From Lamprocystis purpurea (lineage in GTDB: Bacteria > Pseudomonadota > Gammaproteobacteria > Chromatiales > Chromatiaceae), in the NCBI GenBank assembly GCA_020718945.1, contig DYRB01000192.1, positions 1 to 6,226 on the forward strand: DNA of 6,226 bases. The letters are read 5' to 3'. This document shows positions 5,068-6,226 of the stretch, piece after piece; the first letter of the stretch is position 1; each line of letters starts with the position of its first letter. Both the position numbers and the translations under genes were made by a program. Under the pieces are notes generated by a model that worked only from the letters and a program-made list of their open reading frames with translations, made no database searches and was not told the DNA's origin.

Positions 5068-5754
5068 GTGCCTGCTGGTGGACGAGGTCGCGGCCTCGGG
5101 CGGGGCTTTAGGCTCGACGGCTGACGCCTTCGCCTGGGTTTTGGTCTTGGCCTTGGGCTGGGCTGTCGTCGGCACCTCGGCCTTGCCCTTGTCCTTGGAC
5201 TGGGCCGCCGCGGGCGCTGCCTTTCCCTTGGGATCGCCGCCCGGGGATTCGGCCTTGGCCTTGGCCTCCGGGGGCAGCTTGCCGGCCTTGGCGTCCTTGA
5301 AGGCGCGGTCGGCGTCGCGGGCCTCGCGCTCGGCCTGCTTTACCCGCTCCCGATAGGCATCGCTCTCGACCCGGCCGCCCCGGGCTATGGTCTGCCAATC
5401 GTCGTCGCCCCTCCGTTTGGCCGCCTCCAGCTTGTCCTGAGCCGCCTCCAAGCGCCGCTTGGCCTCGGCGATGGCCGTGTCCTTCTGGGCCTTCTCAGCG
5501 GCGCGCTGCTTCTCGCTGGCGGCCGCCCGGCGCGCGGTCTCCTGACGAATACGCTCGGCCTTCAGGGTCGCCTCCTGATCGGCGTCCCCCTGCACGCTGA
5601 CCGGTTCGACCCCGGCGGCGGCGGGGGGCGGGCGACTGGAATAGGTGACATTGCCCTGGGCATCGACGGATTTGTAAATCCCCTGGCTGTGGACCAGACC
5701 GGTCCAGGCGAGGGACAGGGCGCACAGGAGGTAGAGCGGTATGGAGGGGTGCAT
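5065..5754 (-). CDS. Secreted DUF4124-domain coiled-coil protein
   Basis: The 229-residue product begins with a signal peptide (hydrophobic core about 5-20, likely cut near VHS/QG at 23-24). A short DUF4124 domain follows, IYKSVDAQGNVTYSSRPPP (26-44), a small beta module common in gammaproteobacterial envelope proteins. Residues about 58-155 are Ala/Lys/Glu/Arg-rich and predicted by eye to form a long coiled coil. Residues 156-229 are a low-complexity Lys/Ala/Pro tail. I chose the ATG at 5754 because the signal peptide begins there; a GTG at 5778 would add eight residues including three Arg/Pro pairs before it. The binding site (TAGG close to the ATG) is weak. The role is unknown; a periplasmic protein binding cell wall or nucleic acid by its basic tail is only a guess. 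Confidence 0.8.
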   Translation of the reverse strand: MHPSIPLYLLCALSLAWTGLVHSQGIYKSVDAQGNVTYSSRPPPAAAGVEPVSVQGDADQEATLKAERIRQETARRAAASEKQRAAEKAQKDTAIAEAKRRLEAAQDKLEAAKRRGDDDWQTIARGGRVESDAYRERVKQAEREARDADRAFKDAKAGKLPPEAKAKAESPGGDPKGKAAPAAAQSKDKGKAEVPTTAQPKAKTKTQAKASAVEPKAPPEAATSSTSRH

Positions 5755-5838
5755 GGGCCTACTGCGGACACTGGGCACGGTTGCTTGGGTGCCGATAGTC
5801 TAGCGGATTGGCCAGCGGGGAATGTGACGGCGGGGACA

Positions 5839-5861
5839 GTGCCCGGGCCAGGCCCGGGCAC
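5839..5861. terminator. Perfect 11-bp palindrome after the DUF302 gene
   Basis: GTGCCCGGGCC (5839-5849) and GGCCCGGGCAC (5851-5861) are exact complements around one base. The palindrome starts 10 bases past the stop of the minus-strand DUF302 gene and lies before the DUF4124 gene. The position suits a transcription stop, but no T tract follows on either strand, and the real RNA loop would have to open several stem bases. A protein-binding palindrome is the alternative. Confidence 0.4.
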
Positions 5862-5870
5862 CGGATCGGA

Positions 5871-6226
5871 TCAGAAGTCGCCGGTGGCCCCGGCGGTCAT
5901 GATGGTCAGCATCTGGCCATTGGTGGTGATGGCGATGGCCCTCAGTTCATCAGGCAGCGGGAAGGCGCTGATGATCATGTCCAGGTTGAGCATCTCCAGC
6001 CAGATCTTGCCCTTTTCGTCCGCCACCACGGCGATGCGGCAGGGCATATAGGCGGCATAGATGGTGTTGAACTTGACCATCTTGATGGCGTCTTCCGGGT
6101 TGCAGAACTGGAGGATCTCCAGGATGGGGGCGTCATGGCCGCGGGCGCGCAGTTCGCCCCCCACGTCCTGGCGACCGACCAGCTTCATGTTCAGCTCGGC
6201 GGCCTTGGAGAGCATGGCCTCGATGG
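5871..6226 (-). CDS. DUF302-domain protein (5' end missing)
   Basis: The reverse strand is open from the right edge to a TGA at 5873-5871, about 117 residues of a protein whose N-terminus lies outside the window. The visible sequence fits DUF302: a helix (IEAMLSKAAELNMKLVG), a strand-loop region, ILQFCNPEDAIKMVKFN with the characteristic CNP turn, then YMPCRIAVVADEKGKIWLEMLN with the proline before the RIAV strand. Members of this family are small alpha/beta proteins, often dimeric, of unknown biochemical role. The internal ATG at 6215 sits within the first helix and is unlikely to be the true start, since the frame continues upstream. A gap of 116 bases with a palindrome separates it from the DUF4124 gene, so the two are probably transcribed separately. 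Confidence 0.8.
   Translation of the reverse strand, partial: IEAMLSKAAELNMKLVGRQDVGGELRARGHDAPILEILQFCNPEDAIKMVKFNTIYAAYMPCRIAVVADEKGKIWLEMLNLDMIISAFPLPDELRAIAITTNGQMLTIMTAGATGDF

Noticed and set aside
4010..5356. Forward frame of 448 residues crossing the PAP2 and DUF4124 genes
   Set aside because: It overlaps two well-supported genes in other frames and runs across their terminator; its composition is Gly/Pro/Arg filler.

Overview
The window is very GC-rich DNA with strong G/C preference at third codon positions in most genes. It looks like a gammaproteobacterial chromosome. A DUF4124 envelope protein, a DUF302 protein and an undecaprenyl-phosphate sugar-transfer module would fit a purple sulfur bacterium (Chromatiaceae-like), but that assignment is an inference from general character, not from a marker gene.

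Layout. Positions 1-88 hold the 5' end of a minus-strand gene leaving the window on the left. Positions 89-670 have no convincing gene. This stretch holds a possible alternative-hairpin leader (150-202) and a cluster of four related short palindromic repeats in both orientations (246-505). Positions 671-1270 are a two-gene toxin-antitoxin operon, RelE/HigB-like toxin first and HigA-like HTH antitoxin second, with a consensus -35 box embedded in an inverted repeat just upstream. Positions 1271-1588 are a gene-free gap with a weak promoter candidate near its right end. Positions 1589-5033 are a tightly packed, translationally coupled operon: an ArnC/DPM-type GT2 glycosyltransferase, an ArnT/GT39-type membrane glycosyltransferase and a PAP2 lipid phosphatase, each overlapping the next by 4 bases. 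Then, on the minus strand and converging on this operon, come a secreted DUF4124 coiled-coil protein (5065-5754) and, upstream of it, a partial DUF302 gene running off the right edge (5871-6226). A long hairpin (5031-5067) separates the convergent genes and contains both of their stop codons.

How the genes work together. The GT2 enzyme probably loads a sugar onto undecaprenyl phosphate on the cytoplasmic side. The ArnT-like enzyme would move that sugar from the lipid carrier to an acceptor on the periplasmic side. The PAP2 enzyme could recycle the lipid carrier or remove a phosphate from the acceptor lipid. No sugar-nucleotide synthesis gene (such as arnA, arnB or arnD) and no flippase is present here, so the sugar and the acceptor are unknown. 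The toxin-antitoxin pair and the palindromic repeats form an accessory patch to the left of this operon; the toxin-antitoxin genes use visibly less biased codons.
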